A stretch of 64,000 nt of DNA from CAWBFD01 sp963788115 (GTDB lineage: Bacteria > Actinomycetota > Thermoleophilia > Solirubrobacterales > 70-9): positions 124,001 to 188,000 of the forward strand of contig CAWBFD010000004.1 of NCBI GenBank assembly GCA_963788115.1, written 5' to 3'. This document shows, one piece after another, positions 29,649 to 37,648 of this stretch. The notes under the pieces are model-generated. The model saw only the letters and a list, made by a program, of their open reading frames with translations. It made no database searches and had not been told where the DNA came from. Both the position numbers and the translations under genes were made by a program. How positions within the stretch are numbered: position 1 is the stretch's first letter; each line of letters begins with the position of its first letter.

Positions 29649-30998
29649 TCAGACGTCGTGGCTGGCGCGGATCATCCCGTCCGGGTCCCAGCGCGCCTTC
29701 ACGTCGGCAAGCCGTGCGCAAATCTCCGGCGGCAGGATCGAGTCGACCCCGCCCGGGCGCTCGTCGAAGTTGTAGTAGCCGCCGGGCGCCGCCCACGGCT
29801 CCATCGTCTTGGTGACGTGGTCGAGATGGCTATCGACTGCCTCGCCCAGCTCGGGCGTCTGCGGAATGCCCACTCCGAACATGATGAACGCGGCGTCGAG
29901 CTTCGACAGGGCGCCACCATCCGGCGCCGCCCGCCCCAGCGCCCCGCCGGCCTGGCGGAGCTCGGTGAGGAGCAGCGGTGAGCCGGAGTCGGGGCCGGCG
30001 GCCCCGACGAAGGCCTCGATCGCGTCGTCCGGGAGCTCGCGGATCAGCCGGTGATGCCCCAGCGTCGGCACCGGGTTCTCGGGATCCATGTGGACCCTGC
30101 TGAGCTCCGCGGCCGGGATCTGCCCATACGTGTCCATGATCGGCTCGCCGATCTCCCGAAGCGGCGCGATCATGCTCTCCCCTTCGGCCTCGTCGACGAT
30201 GCAGGCCGCAGCGATGGTCAGAAGCGGGCGATCGCGAAGCGGCTCCGGCACGTCCGGGAAGGGCGGAGGCCGCAGGAAGCGCACGATCGAGGTGACCTCG
30301 TCGGGGATGGACGCCGCCCAGTCGCGGTAGGCGCCAACGGCCTCGGCACCGACCTCCGCGGGTAGCACCAGGGCGCCCGCGTAGACCTCGGCGACCGGCA
30401 CCAGGGCGAGGTGCAGCGCGGTGACGATCGCGTAGCCGCCGCCTCCCCCGCGTAGCGCCCAGAAGAGGTCGGCCTCGTCGTCGGCGTCGACTCGCCTGGT
30501 CTCGCCGTCGGCGGTGACAAGCTCGATCGCGCTCACGCGGTTGCAGGCGAAGCCGTAGCGCCGCCCGAGCCAGCTCAGCCCGCCGCCGAGCGTGTACCCG
30601 GTCACCCCGACGGTCGGCGAGGACCCGGGTAGGAAGGCCAGGCCGCTCTCGCCGGCGGCCTTCCCGAGCTCTGAGCCGCGCACCCCGGCCTCGACCCTCG
30701 CGGTCCGGCCCTCGGCGTCGACCTCGACCCCCCGCATCCGCTCGGTCTTGATCAGGATCGTCTCGTCGAGCGGGCCAAGCGGAAGTGCCGCATGCCCCGT
30801 GCTCTGCCCGGTCACCTTCAGGCCGCGATCGGAGGCGAAGCGGATCACCGCGGCGACGTCCTCGGCCGTCTCGACGAAGGCGACGGCGCTGGGGGGGTGG
30901 TCGGCGGCGAGGTTGAAGCCCATTCTCGCCTCGTCCCAGTCTGGGTCGCTCGCGGTCGCGATTCGCCCGGCGACCTGGAGCTGCGCGAAGTCGGTCAT
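29649..30998 (-). CDS. FAD-binding oxidoreductase (berberine bridge enzyme-like)
   Basis: A 449-residue flavoprotein of the FAD-linked oxidase (PCMH) family. The FAD-binding half shows VKVTGQSTGHAALPLG (the His is the usual covalent FAD site) and VGVTGYTLGGGLSWLGRRYG, with LFWALRGGGGGYAIVTALHL after it. The C-terminal BBE segment is YYNFDERPGG with RWDPDGMIRASHDV. The second Cys linkage found in bicovalent members is not evident. Start ATG 30998 gives the normal N-terminus. Family members oxidise sugars, alkaloids or aromatic alcohols. It is convergent with the SDR gene. Confidence 0.88.
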   Translation of the reverse strand: MTDFAQLQVAGRIATASDPDWDEARMGFNLAADHPPSAVAFVETAEDVAAVIRFASDRGLKVTGQSTGHAALPLGPLDETILIKTERMRGVEVDAEGRTARVEAGVRGSELGKAAGESGLAFLPGSSPTVGVTGYTLGGGLSWLGRRYGFACNRVSAIELVTADGETRRVDADDEADLFWALRGGGGGYAIVTALHLALVPVAEVYAGALVLPAEVGAEAVGAYRDWAASIPDEVTSIVRFLRPPPFPDVPEPLRDRPLLTIAAACIVDEAEGESMIAPLREIGEPIMDTYGQIPAAELSRVHMDPENPVPTLGHHRLIRELPDDAIEAFVGAAGPDSGSPLLLTELRQAGGALGRAAPDGGALSKLDAAFIMFGVGIPQTPELGEAVDSHLDHVTKTMEPWAAPGGYYNFDERPGGVDSILPPEICARLADVKARWDPDGMIRASHDV

Positions 30999-31023
30999 CG
31001 AGGAGCGCACCACTCTACGTGGC

Positions 31024-31453
31024 TCAATCGAGCGTCGTTGAACCGTCGTCGTGCACGGTCCAGCGCGGGTTGTGCGCGACCTCCCACGGATGGCCGTCGG
31101 GGTCGACGAAGACGCCCGAATAGCCGCCCCAGAAGGTCTTCGCGCCCGCCCTGGGGATACTCGCGCCCGCGGCCCGCGCCTCCTCGATGACCGTGTCCAC
31201 CTCCTCCGGCGAACGCACGTTGTAAGCGAGCGTGACGCCACCCCATCCGCCGCCGTCCTCGACGCCGCTGTCCTCGGCGAGCTTGGCGCGATCCCACACG
31301 GCGACGATCATCCCGCCCGACCTGGAAGAAGGCGACGTGGTCCCTTTCGTCATTCACCCCGGCGCCGAGCTTCCAGCCGAGCGCCTCGTAGAACGCCTGG
31401 GCGCGGGAGACATCGTCCACGCCCAGAGTGATCAGGCTCAGTCGCTGTTCCAT
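31024..31453 (-). pseudogene. VOC family protein, disrupted by a one-base frameshift
   Basis: ATG 31453 follows AAGGAG and encodes a VOC N-terminus (SLITLGVDDVSRAQAFYEAL, GWKLGAG) up to HVAFFQVG. The continuation MIVAVWDRAKLAEDSG through YSGVFVDPDGHPWEVAHNP lies in another frame. The switch occurs at GGTCGGGCGGGATG near 31318-31328: deleting one G restores a single 142-residue VOC protein. This may be a sequencing error in a G run or a real frameshift. The product would be an ordinary glyoxalase-fold protein. The C-terminal ORF alone could start at 31353 but would lack the first half of the fold. Confidence 0.75.
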
Positions 31454-31600
31454 CCTCGTTTGCTCCTTCCTCTGCGGGTGCTCGATCGCGGCCAACGTGG
31501 CCTCAGACCGCGCCAGCGGCTTGAACTAATCGGACGGGTCGTGCTGCCCTGGGAGCGGGGGTCTGACGCCCAAGCGGCTCGTCGCCGTCCGGGAGACGCC

Positions 31601-32083
31601 TCAGCCGCTGAGCGCCTCGATCACGTCCTTCGAATGGGTCAGGGGCACGCGGTTGCCCTCGAGCTCGATCGTCGAGCCGCTCTCGTCATCGATCAGCTCC
31701 AGGACGCGCACGTTCACCCTCTGGTGGACCTTGGCGGTGAGGCCCGCGCGCGGCACCTGAAACGCCAGGTCGGTGGGCTCTGCGCGTCTGCTGCGCCCGG
31801 CGAAGCCGTACACCGTCGTGTCCGTGACGGCGACCAGCATCCAAGCGGGAAGGCCGGATGCGGCGTCCACGGCGCGCATCCCCGCCAGAGAGCCGGCAGC
31901 CAGGCCGACGTCCCCCGCCACATCGCCGAGCGCGCCCCCAGCCTCGCTGCCTGTGAGCCCACCAACGAACAGACCGCCCGAGTGGCCGCGCGGATTGAAC
32001 TGGCCGGCGGCGATCACCTTGTCGTCCACCCCTCGCTTCGCCAGGGCGGCCCCGACCGCCTCGACCATGTTCTCCTCGGACAT
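31601..32083 (-). CDS. Hypothetical protein with glycine-rich centre
   Basis: A 160-residue protein from ATG 32083. The N-terminus is a short helix (MSEENMVEAVGAALAKRGVD), followed by a Gly/Ala-rich segment (HSGGLFVGGLTGSEAGGALG) that could contact a membrane. The C-terminal half alternates beta strands (MLVAVTDTTVYGFAGRS, STIELEGNRVPLTH), resembling small PH-like/GRAM-type domains in unannotated actinobacterial proteins. The resemblance is loose. TACAAT lies 10 nt before the ATG. Function not assigned. Confidence 0.7.
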   Translation of the reverse strand: MSEENMVEAVGAALAKRGVDDKVIAAGQFNPRGHSGGLFVGGLTGSEAGGALGDVAGDVGLAAGSLAGMRAVDAASGLPAWMLVAVTDTTVYGFAGRSRRAEPTDLAFQVPRAGLTAKVHQRVNVRVLELIDDESGSTIELEGNRVPLTHSKDVIEALSG

Positions 32084-32093
32084 CCCGCGCGGG

Positions 32094-32099
32094 ATTGTA
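32094..32099 (-). promoter_or_regulatory. -10 hexamer for the 160-residue protein
   Basis: TACAAT on the minus strand, 10 nt before ATG 32083; one of the best -10 matches in the window. Confidence 0.5.
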
Positions 32100-32106
32100 A
32101 GCCGAG

Positions 32107-33081
32107 TCAGCTGGAAACGTCCAGCCGGGCCCGGGCAAGCCGTTGCACGGCCTCGATCGGGAAGGCCTCCTGCATGGTGCCGTCCCGCCCCTGGGCGGGC
32201 CGCGCCGCTACGAGGCAGTTGTAGACGGCCTCGTGGGCGGACTCGTAGGCGGCGGCGAAGTAGGGGTTGAGATCGTCGTTCGGAAGGGAGGGCCCGGTCG
32301 AGGTGCTGAAGCCGAGGCCGATCTCCCCGGACTCCTCCGATGCATAGGAGCCCGCGCGCGCGAGCCCGAGCAGGGGCCTCAGCGCCAGGCGCCTCAGCTG
32401 CAGAGCAGAGAGCGGCGCGTCGGTCGCGCAGACCGCGATGCAGGAGCCGTCCCGCGCGGGCTCGCCGGCCCCCGGTCCGAGTGAGCTCCCGATGACGTCC
32501 AGGTAGCGGCGGTCGCCGAAGTTGCAGAGCAGCAGCACCCCGACGTGGTGCTGCCCGACAACCCGCGAGGCGGTGCCGATTCCGCCCGGGAAGCCGAAGC
32601 AGATCATCCCGGTCCCCGCCCCGACCGTGCCCTCGGCGACCTCCTCGCCGAGGGCTGCTAGCGCTCGCTCGACGTCGCCGATGACGACCGTGCGCGAGTC
32701 GGCCATGTCGCCGTCGTCGCACTCGCCGACGACCGGGAGCACGATGTCGTCGGGGCCCCTGCCGGAGGCGAGCACGGCGGCGTGGTGGACGATGCCGACG
32801 GCGTGGGAACCACAGAGGTAGACGGGTGTCTCCATCGTCCCCCGCTCGTCGATCTCGAGCTTGCCCGTCAGCTCGCCCATGCCGTTGACGCTGACGGCGC
32901 CGGCTGGTGTCGGCAGGGATGGGGGCGCCACCACGGTGACCCCGGTCCGCTCGCCGCTCTCGGCCTGCGCGTTCCCCACGCGGACACCGGGCACGTCGGT
33001 GATCGCGTTCCGCGGCCCGGGGTCGATCCTTCCCACCGGCCCCGCGATGTCCCGCCAGCGCTGCTCAGTCACCGGCGCCAT
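32107..33081 (-). CDS. P1 family peptidase (DmpA/BapA-type aminopeptidase)
   Basis: A 324-residue Ntn-type (S58) peptidase. It starts with the typical NAITDVPGVRVGN and has VNGMGELTGKLEIDERG and the autocleavage/nucleophile region with a Ser-containing DGSCIAVCATDAPLS. The latter fits the small-subunit start GS.ic...TDAPL of DmpA/BapA. These enzymes self-cleave and act as D-/beta-amino-acid aminopeptidases or amidases. The start ATG 33081 overlaps the stop of a decayed ABC ATPase remnant, evidence that the peptidase once formed an operon with a peptide transporter. Confidence 0.88.
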   Translation of the reverse strand: MAPVTEQRWRDIAGPVGRIDPGPRNAITDVPGVRVGNAQAESGERTGVTVVAPPSLPTPAGAVSVNGMGELTGKLEIDERGTMETPVYLCGSHAVGIVHHAAVLASGRGPDDIVLPVVGECDDGDMADSRTVVIGDVERALAALGEEVAEGTVGAGTGMICFGFPGGIGTASRVVGQHHVGVLLLCNFGDRRYLDVIGSSLGPGAGEPARDGSCIAVCATDAPLSALQLRRLALRPLLGLARAGSYASEESGEIGLGFSTSTGPSLPNDDLNPYFAAAYESAHEAVYNCLVAARPAQGRDGTMQEAFPIEAVQRLARARLDVSS

Positions 33082-33288
33082 CGCTCGCCGGGCGGCCCAT
33101 GGTCGGGTCGTGCAGCAGGCAGGCGGCAAGCTGTCCGGGCCTGCCCGCGTCGAGCAACGGCACCACACCGGGGATCTCCCCCTGTCGCCACTCCAGCGAG
33201 ACGCGTCGACCGCGGGGGCGACGCGACGCCGCGCCCTGAACTGCACCGAGAGGTCCCGAACCTCCATCAGGGATTCGGGCTGACTCAT
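33065..33288 (-). pseudogene. Remnant of a peptide ABC transporter ATPase (N- and C-terminal scraps)
   Basis: ATG 33288 begins an OppF/DppF-like N-terminus (LMEVRDLSVQFRARRR, PAVDA). After a one-base shift near 33204 it continues as VSLEWRQGEI.GVV, the stretch just before Walker A. It then jumps directly to a C-terminal oligopeptide-ABC ending (PLLDAGRPGQLAACLLHD) and stops at 33065. Walker A, signature and Walker B are all gone, so about 250 residues were deleted, perhaps at the short GTGGTG repeat. It is non-functional, but its stop still overlaps the peptidase start. Confidence 0.7.
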
Positions 33289-33297
33289 GACTTGTGC

Positions 33298-33480
33298 TCA
33301 TCCGCTCCTCTCCGACGCTGCGGTCGCCGGCTCCTGCACCTCGGACCATTCGCTCCAGGGCGCGAAGTAACAGGCCGCGCCCTGCCCGGGGCCGACGTGG
33401 CGCAGCGGTGGGTCGTCGAACCAGCGCCCGGCAGCATACGAGCAGCGCGGGCGGAAGCGGCAGCGGAGGGCCTCCGAAGG
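33298..33480 (-). pseudogene. C-terminal remnant of a second peptide ABC ATPase
   Basis: The frame ending at 33298 encodes CRFRPRCSYAAGRWFDDPPL followed by RHVGPGQGAACYF. This is the cysteine-containing oligopeptide/dipeptide ABC ATPase C-terminal (oligo_HPY) domain. The rest of the gene is absent; the MFS transporter gene now abuts it in another frame. With the remnant at 33065-33288 this is the tail of a lost DppD-DppF pair preceding the DmpA-type peptidase. Confidence 0.7.
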
Positions 33481-33491
33481 TGACCGTACCC

Positions 33492-34937
33492 TCAGCCTCC
33501 GCCCCGCGTCTCGACCGCTGGGACGGCGTGAGTCGGCTCGCCCCTTGAGACCGCCCCGCGCCGGGGCAGGACCGTGCCCGCCATGGCTCCAGCGAGCGAG
33601 AGTGCGGCCGCCACGCCGATCGCCGGTGCGAACCCGTCGGTGAACGTCTCCGCCGACGCATAGCCGCCCGCTCCGGCGAAGACGGCGACGGCGACCGCGA
33701 TGCCGAAGACCCCGCCGAGCTCGCGCATCATGCTGTTGGTCCCCGCGGCCTTGCCAATCGCCTCCTCGGCGACAGACCCGACCACCGAGTTCTGCCCTGA
33801 CGGGATGGCCATCGAGATGCCGACGCCGGCGACGATCAGCGGCAGCACGAGCTGGCCGTAGGTGAGGTTGGCGTCGGCGATCAGCACGATCCAGGCGAGC
33901 CCGGCTGCCTGCAGGAGTAGCCCGCCGACCATGAACGGGCGCTCGCCGTACTTGTCCGCAAGGACCCCCGCGATCGGGGCGACCGTGATGAAGGTCGCTG
34001 TCCAGGGAACGAGCCGGAGCCCCGCTTCCAGCGGCTCGTAGCCCAGTCCCGTCTGCAGCAACTGTGCGAAGAAGAACACGCCGACGAACAGCGACGCAAA
34101 CGTGAAGAAGATCGCCGCGTTGCCCCCGGAGAACGCACGGGACCGGAAGAGGCCCATCGGGAGCATCGGCTCGCGCGCGCGCAGCTCCCAGGCCACGAAC
34201 GCCACCGCGAGCAGCGCTCCTGTTGCCAGCGCCCCAGTGACTTCGAGGCTGTCCCAACCGGCGGCGTTCCCGCGCACCAGCCCCCAGACGATCCCGAAGG
34301 CAGCGGCGGTCACGAGCGCGAGGCCGCGGATGTCGATGCCGGTGTCCTTACCGAAGCTCTCCTTCATGCGAGTGAGCACGAGCGGGATGGCAAGCAGCCC
34401 GATCGGGACGTTGAGCCAGAAGATCCACTCCCAGTCGATGCCCTCGACGACGGCCCCTCCCACGACTGGCCCGCTGGCGACCGCCACCCCGGTGACCGCG
34501 CTGAACAGGCCGATTGCCGCACCACGCCGCTCCGGCGGAAAGGCCGCGCTCAGGAGTGCCAACGCCAGCGTGAGCACCATGGCCGCCCCGAGTCCCTGGA
34601 CCGCGCGTGCCGCGATCAGCCAGCCCACATCCGGGGCGAGCGCACATGCCGCGGACGCTGCAGCGAAGAGCCCCAGCCCCGCTGCATAGAGGCGCCTGCG
34701 TCCGTAGCGATCGCCAAGCGCCGCCGCCGTGATCAGGAACACCGCGAAGCTCAGGTTGTAGGCGTTGACCGTCCACTCGAGCTCCTCGATCGAGGCGCCG
34801 AGGTCGAGCCGAATCGTGCTCAGCGCGGTCGAGACGACGAGCGTGTCGAGCGCCGCCATCAACTGCCCGATCCCGGTCAGGACGATCGCCCAGATCTGCA
34901 TCGACCGGGAACTCGCCGGCCCGCTGCGGGTATCCAT
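33492..34937 (-). CDS. MFS transporter, DHA2 (EmrB/QacA) family
   Basis: A 481-residue 14-helix drug:proton antiporter. Motifs: LDTLVVSTALSTIRLDLGAS after helix 1, DRYGRRRLY (motif A) between helices 2 and 3, GLGAAMVLTLALALL, and the antiporter motif C region SGPVVGGAVVEGIDWEWIFW. The start ATG 34937 has GGAGG 5 nt upstream. It is divergent from the sigma factor at 35077. Likely an exporter of toxic hydrophobic compounds. Its 3' end abuts decayed ABC genes, so it may have been placed here by the rearrangement that destroyed them. Confidence 0.93.
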   Translation of the reverse strand: MDTRSGPASSRSMQIWAIVLTGIGQLMAALDTLVVSTALSTIRLDLGASIEELEWTVNAYNLSFAVFLITAAALGDRYGRRRLYAAGLGLFAAASAACALAPDVGWLIAARAVQGLGAAMVLTLALALLSAAFPPERRGAAIGLFSAVTGVAVASGPVVGGAVVEGIDWEWIFWLNVPIGLLAIPLVLTRMKESFGKDTGIDIRGLALVTAAAFGIVWGLVRGNAAGWDSLEVTGALATGALLAVAFVAWELRAREPMLPMGLFRSRAFSGGNAAIFFTFASLFVGVFFFAQLLQTGLGYEPLEAGLRLVPWTATFITVAPIAGVLADKYGERPFMVGGLLLQAAGLAWIVLIADANLTYGQLVLPLIVAGVGISMAIPSGQNSVVGSVAEEAIGKAAGTNSMMRELGGVFGIAVAVAVFAGAGGYASAETFTDGFAPAIGVAAALSLAGAMAGTVLPRRGAVSRGEPTHAVPAVETRGGG

Positions 34938-35076
34938 GTGCCCTCCTGATCGTCGTGTGGCGCCTGTCTCTGGTTGAGAAACCGCCGAAGGCCGAAACTC
35001 GCCGATTAACTCGGAGGGCGGTTGGGGTCATTACCCGTATGCATGCGAGAACGAGCGCTCATGCGAGGAGGCTGCG

Positions 35077-36090
35077 GTGACCGCGCTGACGCTCGCTCGA
35101 GCCCAGGCGGGAGACGAGCAGGCATTCCGCGAGCTCACCGAGCCCTACCGCCGCGAGCTCCAAGTCCACTGCTACCGGATCCTGGGCTCGGTGCAGGATG
35201 CGGAGGACCTCGTCCAGGAGACGCTGTTGGCGGCCTGGCGCGGGCTTGAGCGCTTCGAGGAGCGGTCTTCGCTGCGCACGTGGCTCTACCGCATCGCGAC
35301 CAATCGTTGCCTCAATGCGCTGCGCGACAGCGCCCGGAGACCCCACGGACGGCTCTCGCCAGAGCTCCCGCCCGACCGGCCCGAGCCCACGCGTCAGGCC
35401 GAGCCGGTCTGGCTCGAGCCCTACCCCGACGTCCTGCTCGAAGGCGTTGAGGCGCGCGCCGCCGGTCCGGAGGCTCGCTACGAAGCCAAGGAAGCGGTGG
35501 CGCTCGCCTTCGTGACCGGGCTACAGCGACTTCCCCCGCGCCAGCGCGTGGTGCTCGTCCTGCGTGACGTGCTCGGCTTCCGAGCCGCCGAGGTCGCGGA
35601 GATGCTCGAGGTCGGCGAGGCCTCGGTGACGAGCGCGCTACAGCGAGCGCGGTTCACGCTCGATGGCCGCCTCTCGCCCGGGGATCTCGAACGGGCGCCG
35701 TTGCCCCGCTCGCCAGAGGAGCGCAAGCTGGTCGGGCGGTTCGCGGACGCGTTCGAGAGCGGCGACGTCGATGGGGTGGTCGCCCTGCTGACCGACGACG
35801 CCTGGCTCACGATGCCCCCACAGCCCCTCGAATATCAGGGCCCCGCCGCGATCGGAAAGTTCCTGTCGACGGTCCCCGCAGGGGGAGAGCTCGATCGCTT
35901 CAGGCTGGTGGCGACGCGCGCGAACGTCCAGCCCGCGTTCGGCTTCTACCTCAAGGATCCGCACTGCCCGATTGCTCGGGCGACCGGGATCATGGTGCTC
36001 ACGCTCGATGGCGATCGGATCGCCGCGATCACCGCCTTTCACGACACCAGTGTGTTCCCCCACTTCGGCTTGCCGCGAACGCTGCGCTAG
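35077..36090 (+). CDS. ECF sigma factor with C-terminal SnoaL-like domain (SigG-like)
   Basis: A 337-residue ECF sigma factor. Region 2 is FRELTEPYRRELQVHCYRIL with QDAEDLVQETLLAAWR, followed by RSSLRTWLYRIATNRCLNAL; region 4 is LPPRQRVVLVLRDVLGFRAAEVAEML. An NTF2/SnoaL-like domain follows (about residues 210-330, EERKLVGRFADAFESGDVDG). This is the SigG/TIGR02960 type, in which the extra domain, not a separate anti-sigma factor, is thought to regulate activity. GTG 35077 lies 5 nt after GAGGAGG. It may regulate the divergent MFS gene and the following ohr-like gene, which is inference. Confidence 0.92.
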   Translation: MTALTLARAQAGDEQAFRELTEPYRRELQVHCYRILGSVQDAEDLVQETLLAAWRGLERFEERSSLRTWLYRIATNRCLNALRDSARRPHGRLSPELPPDRPEPTRQAEPVWLEPYPDVLLEGVEARAAGPEARYEAKEAVALAFVTGLQRLPPRQRVVLVLRDVLGFRAAEVAEMLEVGEASVTSALQRARFTLDGRLSPGDLERAPLPRSPEERKLVGRFADAFESGDVDGVVALLTDDAWLTMPPQPLEYQGPAAIGKFLSTVPAGGELDRFRLVATRANVQPAFGFYLKDPHCPIARATGIMVLTLDGDRIAAITAFHDTSVFPHFGLPRTLR

Positions 36091-36130
36091 TACTAGCCTG
36101 GGCCCCCAGGCCACCGAGAGGAGACAGGAG

Positions 36131-36586
36131 ATGAGCCAGGTCCAGACGGGGCGAAGGGTCCTCTACACGGCGGAGGCGCGGGTCACCGGCGGCCGGGCGC
36201 AGGGGCACGGACGCACCTCGGATGGAGCGCTCGAGGTCGAGCTGCGGCTTCCACCGGAGATGGGCGGCGAAGGCGGGGGGACGAACCCGGAGCAGCTGTT
36301 CGCGGTCGGCTGGGCGGCCTGCTTCGAGAGCGCCCTCGGGGTGGTCGCCCGCCGCCTCAGGCTCGACGCGGACGACGTGCGGATCGACTCGAAGGTGATG
36401 CTGCTACCGACGGCCGAGCGCGGCTTCAAGCTCGCCGCGGAGCTCGACGTCACCCTCCCATCCATCGAGGACCGGGATCGCGCGATCGAGGTGGTTCGGG
36501 CCGCGCATCAGGTTTGCCCCTACTCCAACGCCACACGCGGCAACGTCGACGTGAAGCTGACTGCAAACGAGGCTCCGGTCGACTAG
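36131..36586 (+). CDS. Ohr/OsmC-family organic hydroperoxide reductase
   Basis: A 151-residue peroxidase of the Ohr subfamily, with both catalytic cysteines: one in GWAACFESALGVVA and one in HQVCPYSNATRGNVDV. It begins with the family strand VLYTAEARVTGGRAQGHGRT. Ohr reduces organic and fatty-acid hydroperoxides with lipoamide-type thiols. ATG 36131 follows GAGGAGACAGGAG, a strong ribosome site, and sits 40 nt after the sigma factor. No OhrR gene is next to it, so the SigG-like factor may provide regulation. Confidence 0.92.
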   Translation: MSQVQTGRRVLYTAEARVTGGRAQGHGRTSDGALEVELRLPPEMGGEGGGTNPEQLFAVGWAACFESALGVVARRLRLDADDVRIDSKVMLLPTAERGFKLAAELDVTLPSIEDRDRAIEVVRAAHQVCPYSNATRGNVDVKLTANEAPVD

Positions 36587-36591
36587 GTGTT

Positions 36592-36611
36592 GGCGCTTTC
36601 TTCTCAGCGCC
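36592..36611. terminator. Small hairpin between convergent ohr-like and HAD genes
   Basis: Arms GGCGCT / AGCGCC around a U-rich 8-nt loop, spanning the stop of the HAD gene. Confidence 0.35.
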
Positions 36612-37590
36612 GCTCGGCGAGCGTGGTGACCACCGCCTCGTAGAAGCCGTCGCCCATCGCCCCCTCGGTGACGGTGGCGTTGGGAAATCGCGACAACGCC
36701 TCGCGCAGGCCAGGGTCGCGGGCGGGGCCATTCGCGACGACGAAGAAGCGCCCGACCGCGCTGGCCGCCTCGAGGTCCTCGATCGAGTCGCCGACGGCGA
36801 TGCACTCGTCGCGCCCGTATCCCCGGGCGCGGCGGTGGAAGTCGACGGCGGCTCCCTTGCTGGCGCCGCCGGGGACCAGGTGATAGGCGTGGGCGACTTC
36901 GATTCCCTCGACCCGCCGGCTGATCGCGCCGTTGTCGAGGAAGCGCAGGTCCTCGTGCCCGTTCTCGGTCAGTACCGCGTTGGCCTCGACGACGTCGACC
37001 TTGCCGCGGAAGAGCAGCGAGAGCACGCGGTCCGCGTGCCAGGGGTGATGCCACTCGAGCCGACCGGGGAAGCGCTCGAACAAAAGCTCTGGGATTCCCG
37101 CGTCGTGCATGCGCCGCGCCGGCGTGAGCTCGTCATCCTCAGCGGGAGCCCAGTCTCCCACCAGGAGGGTGCGCTCGCCGTCCATCATGACCCCGCACCC
37201 GGCCTCGTAGATGTACGAGGCCTGCCCGATGAACCGGGCGTCCGCCATCACCTGTGCCTCGCGCCGGCCCGACATGATCACCACCTCGACGCCGGCCCGA
37301 TGGCACGCCTCGAGTGCCCGGGCCTGCCGCATCGAGAACTCGCCCTCGGCGTCGCGAAAGAACGACCCGTTCGCGCCCAACAGCGTGCCGTCGAGATCGG
37401 TGTAGACGCAGCGGAGAGGTTGTTTCGAAACCCCCGTGTGTGCGACTGGCGAGTGCTGGGGCGCGCCTGGCAAGGACGCAGCGAGCGTGGCGTGCCTCAA
37501 TGGCACGCGAGCGAGCGAGGACGCCGGCTGACTCGGCCCAGCGCCGCCAGGCGCTCGCGCGGGGGTTTCGAACCAACCTCTCAGGCTCAT
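36604..37590 (-). CDS. HAD-IIB phosphatase (mannosyl-3-phosphoglycerate/sucrose phosphatase-like) with N-terminal insertion
   Basis: A 328-residue HAD hydrolase. The catalytic motif I is CVYTDLDGTLLG, followed by VVIMSGRREAQVMADARFIG (motif II), a cap domain, the motif III Lys in GGASKGAAVDFH, and motif IV DECIAVGDSIEDLEAA. Residues 4-58 are an Ala/Pro-rich stretch encoded by an inverted-repeat element (37414-37582). Deleting 168 bp yields MSLRCVYTDLDGTLLG, the expected family start. No good start codon exists between the element and motif I, so the gene either translates through the element or starts at GTG 37506 inside it. Confidence 0.82.
   Translation of the reverse strand: MSLRGWFETPARAPGGAGPSQPASSLARVPLRHATLAASLPGAPQHSPVAHTGVSKQPLRCVYTDLDGTLLGANGSFFRDAEGEFSMRQARALEACHRAGVEVVIMSGRREAQVMADARFIGQASYIYEAGCGVMMDGERTLLVGDWAPAEDDELTPARRMHDAGIPELLFERFPGRLEWHHPWHADRVLSLLFRGKVDVVEANAVLTENGHEDLRFLDNGAISRRVEGIEVAHAYHLVPGGASKGAAVDFHRRARGYGRDECIAVGDSIEDLEAASAVGRFFVVANGPARDPGLREALSRFPNATVTEGAMGDGFYEAVVTTLAERR
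37414..37582 (-). repeat. Inverted-repeat-bounded element (copy C), inserted in the HAD gene
   Basis: Arms at 37414-37435 and 37561-37582 are complementary at 21 of 22 bases (GAGAGGTTG.TTCGAAACCC), with weaker pairing continuing inward. On the minus strand it contains block 1 (GCGTCCTCGCTCGC, with about 20 extra bases inside), a 7-bp hairpin GCGTGCC-ATTGA-GGCACGC, and block 2 CTGCGTCCTTGCCAGGC ending CTCGCCA. It is in the HAD reading frame without a stop, so it adds 56 codons rather than killing the gene. Confidence 0.8.
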
Positions 37591-37602
37591 GCGGCCGTTA
37601 CC

Positions 37603-37642
37603 CTAGATCAGCGATGCCCGACCCCCGCGCACGCTGATCTAG
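37603..37642. repeat. 11-bp inverted repeat upstream of the DHPS-like gene
   Basis: Perfect arms CTAGATCAGCG (37603-37613) and CGCTGATCTAG (37632-37642), 18 nt apart, in the 58-bp divergent gap between the HAD and DHPS-like starts. The right arm ends 6 nt before the DHPS ATG, so a bound protein or an RNA hairpin would affect initiation. Confidence 0.6.
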
Positions 37643-37648
37643 TCCGGG

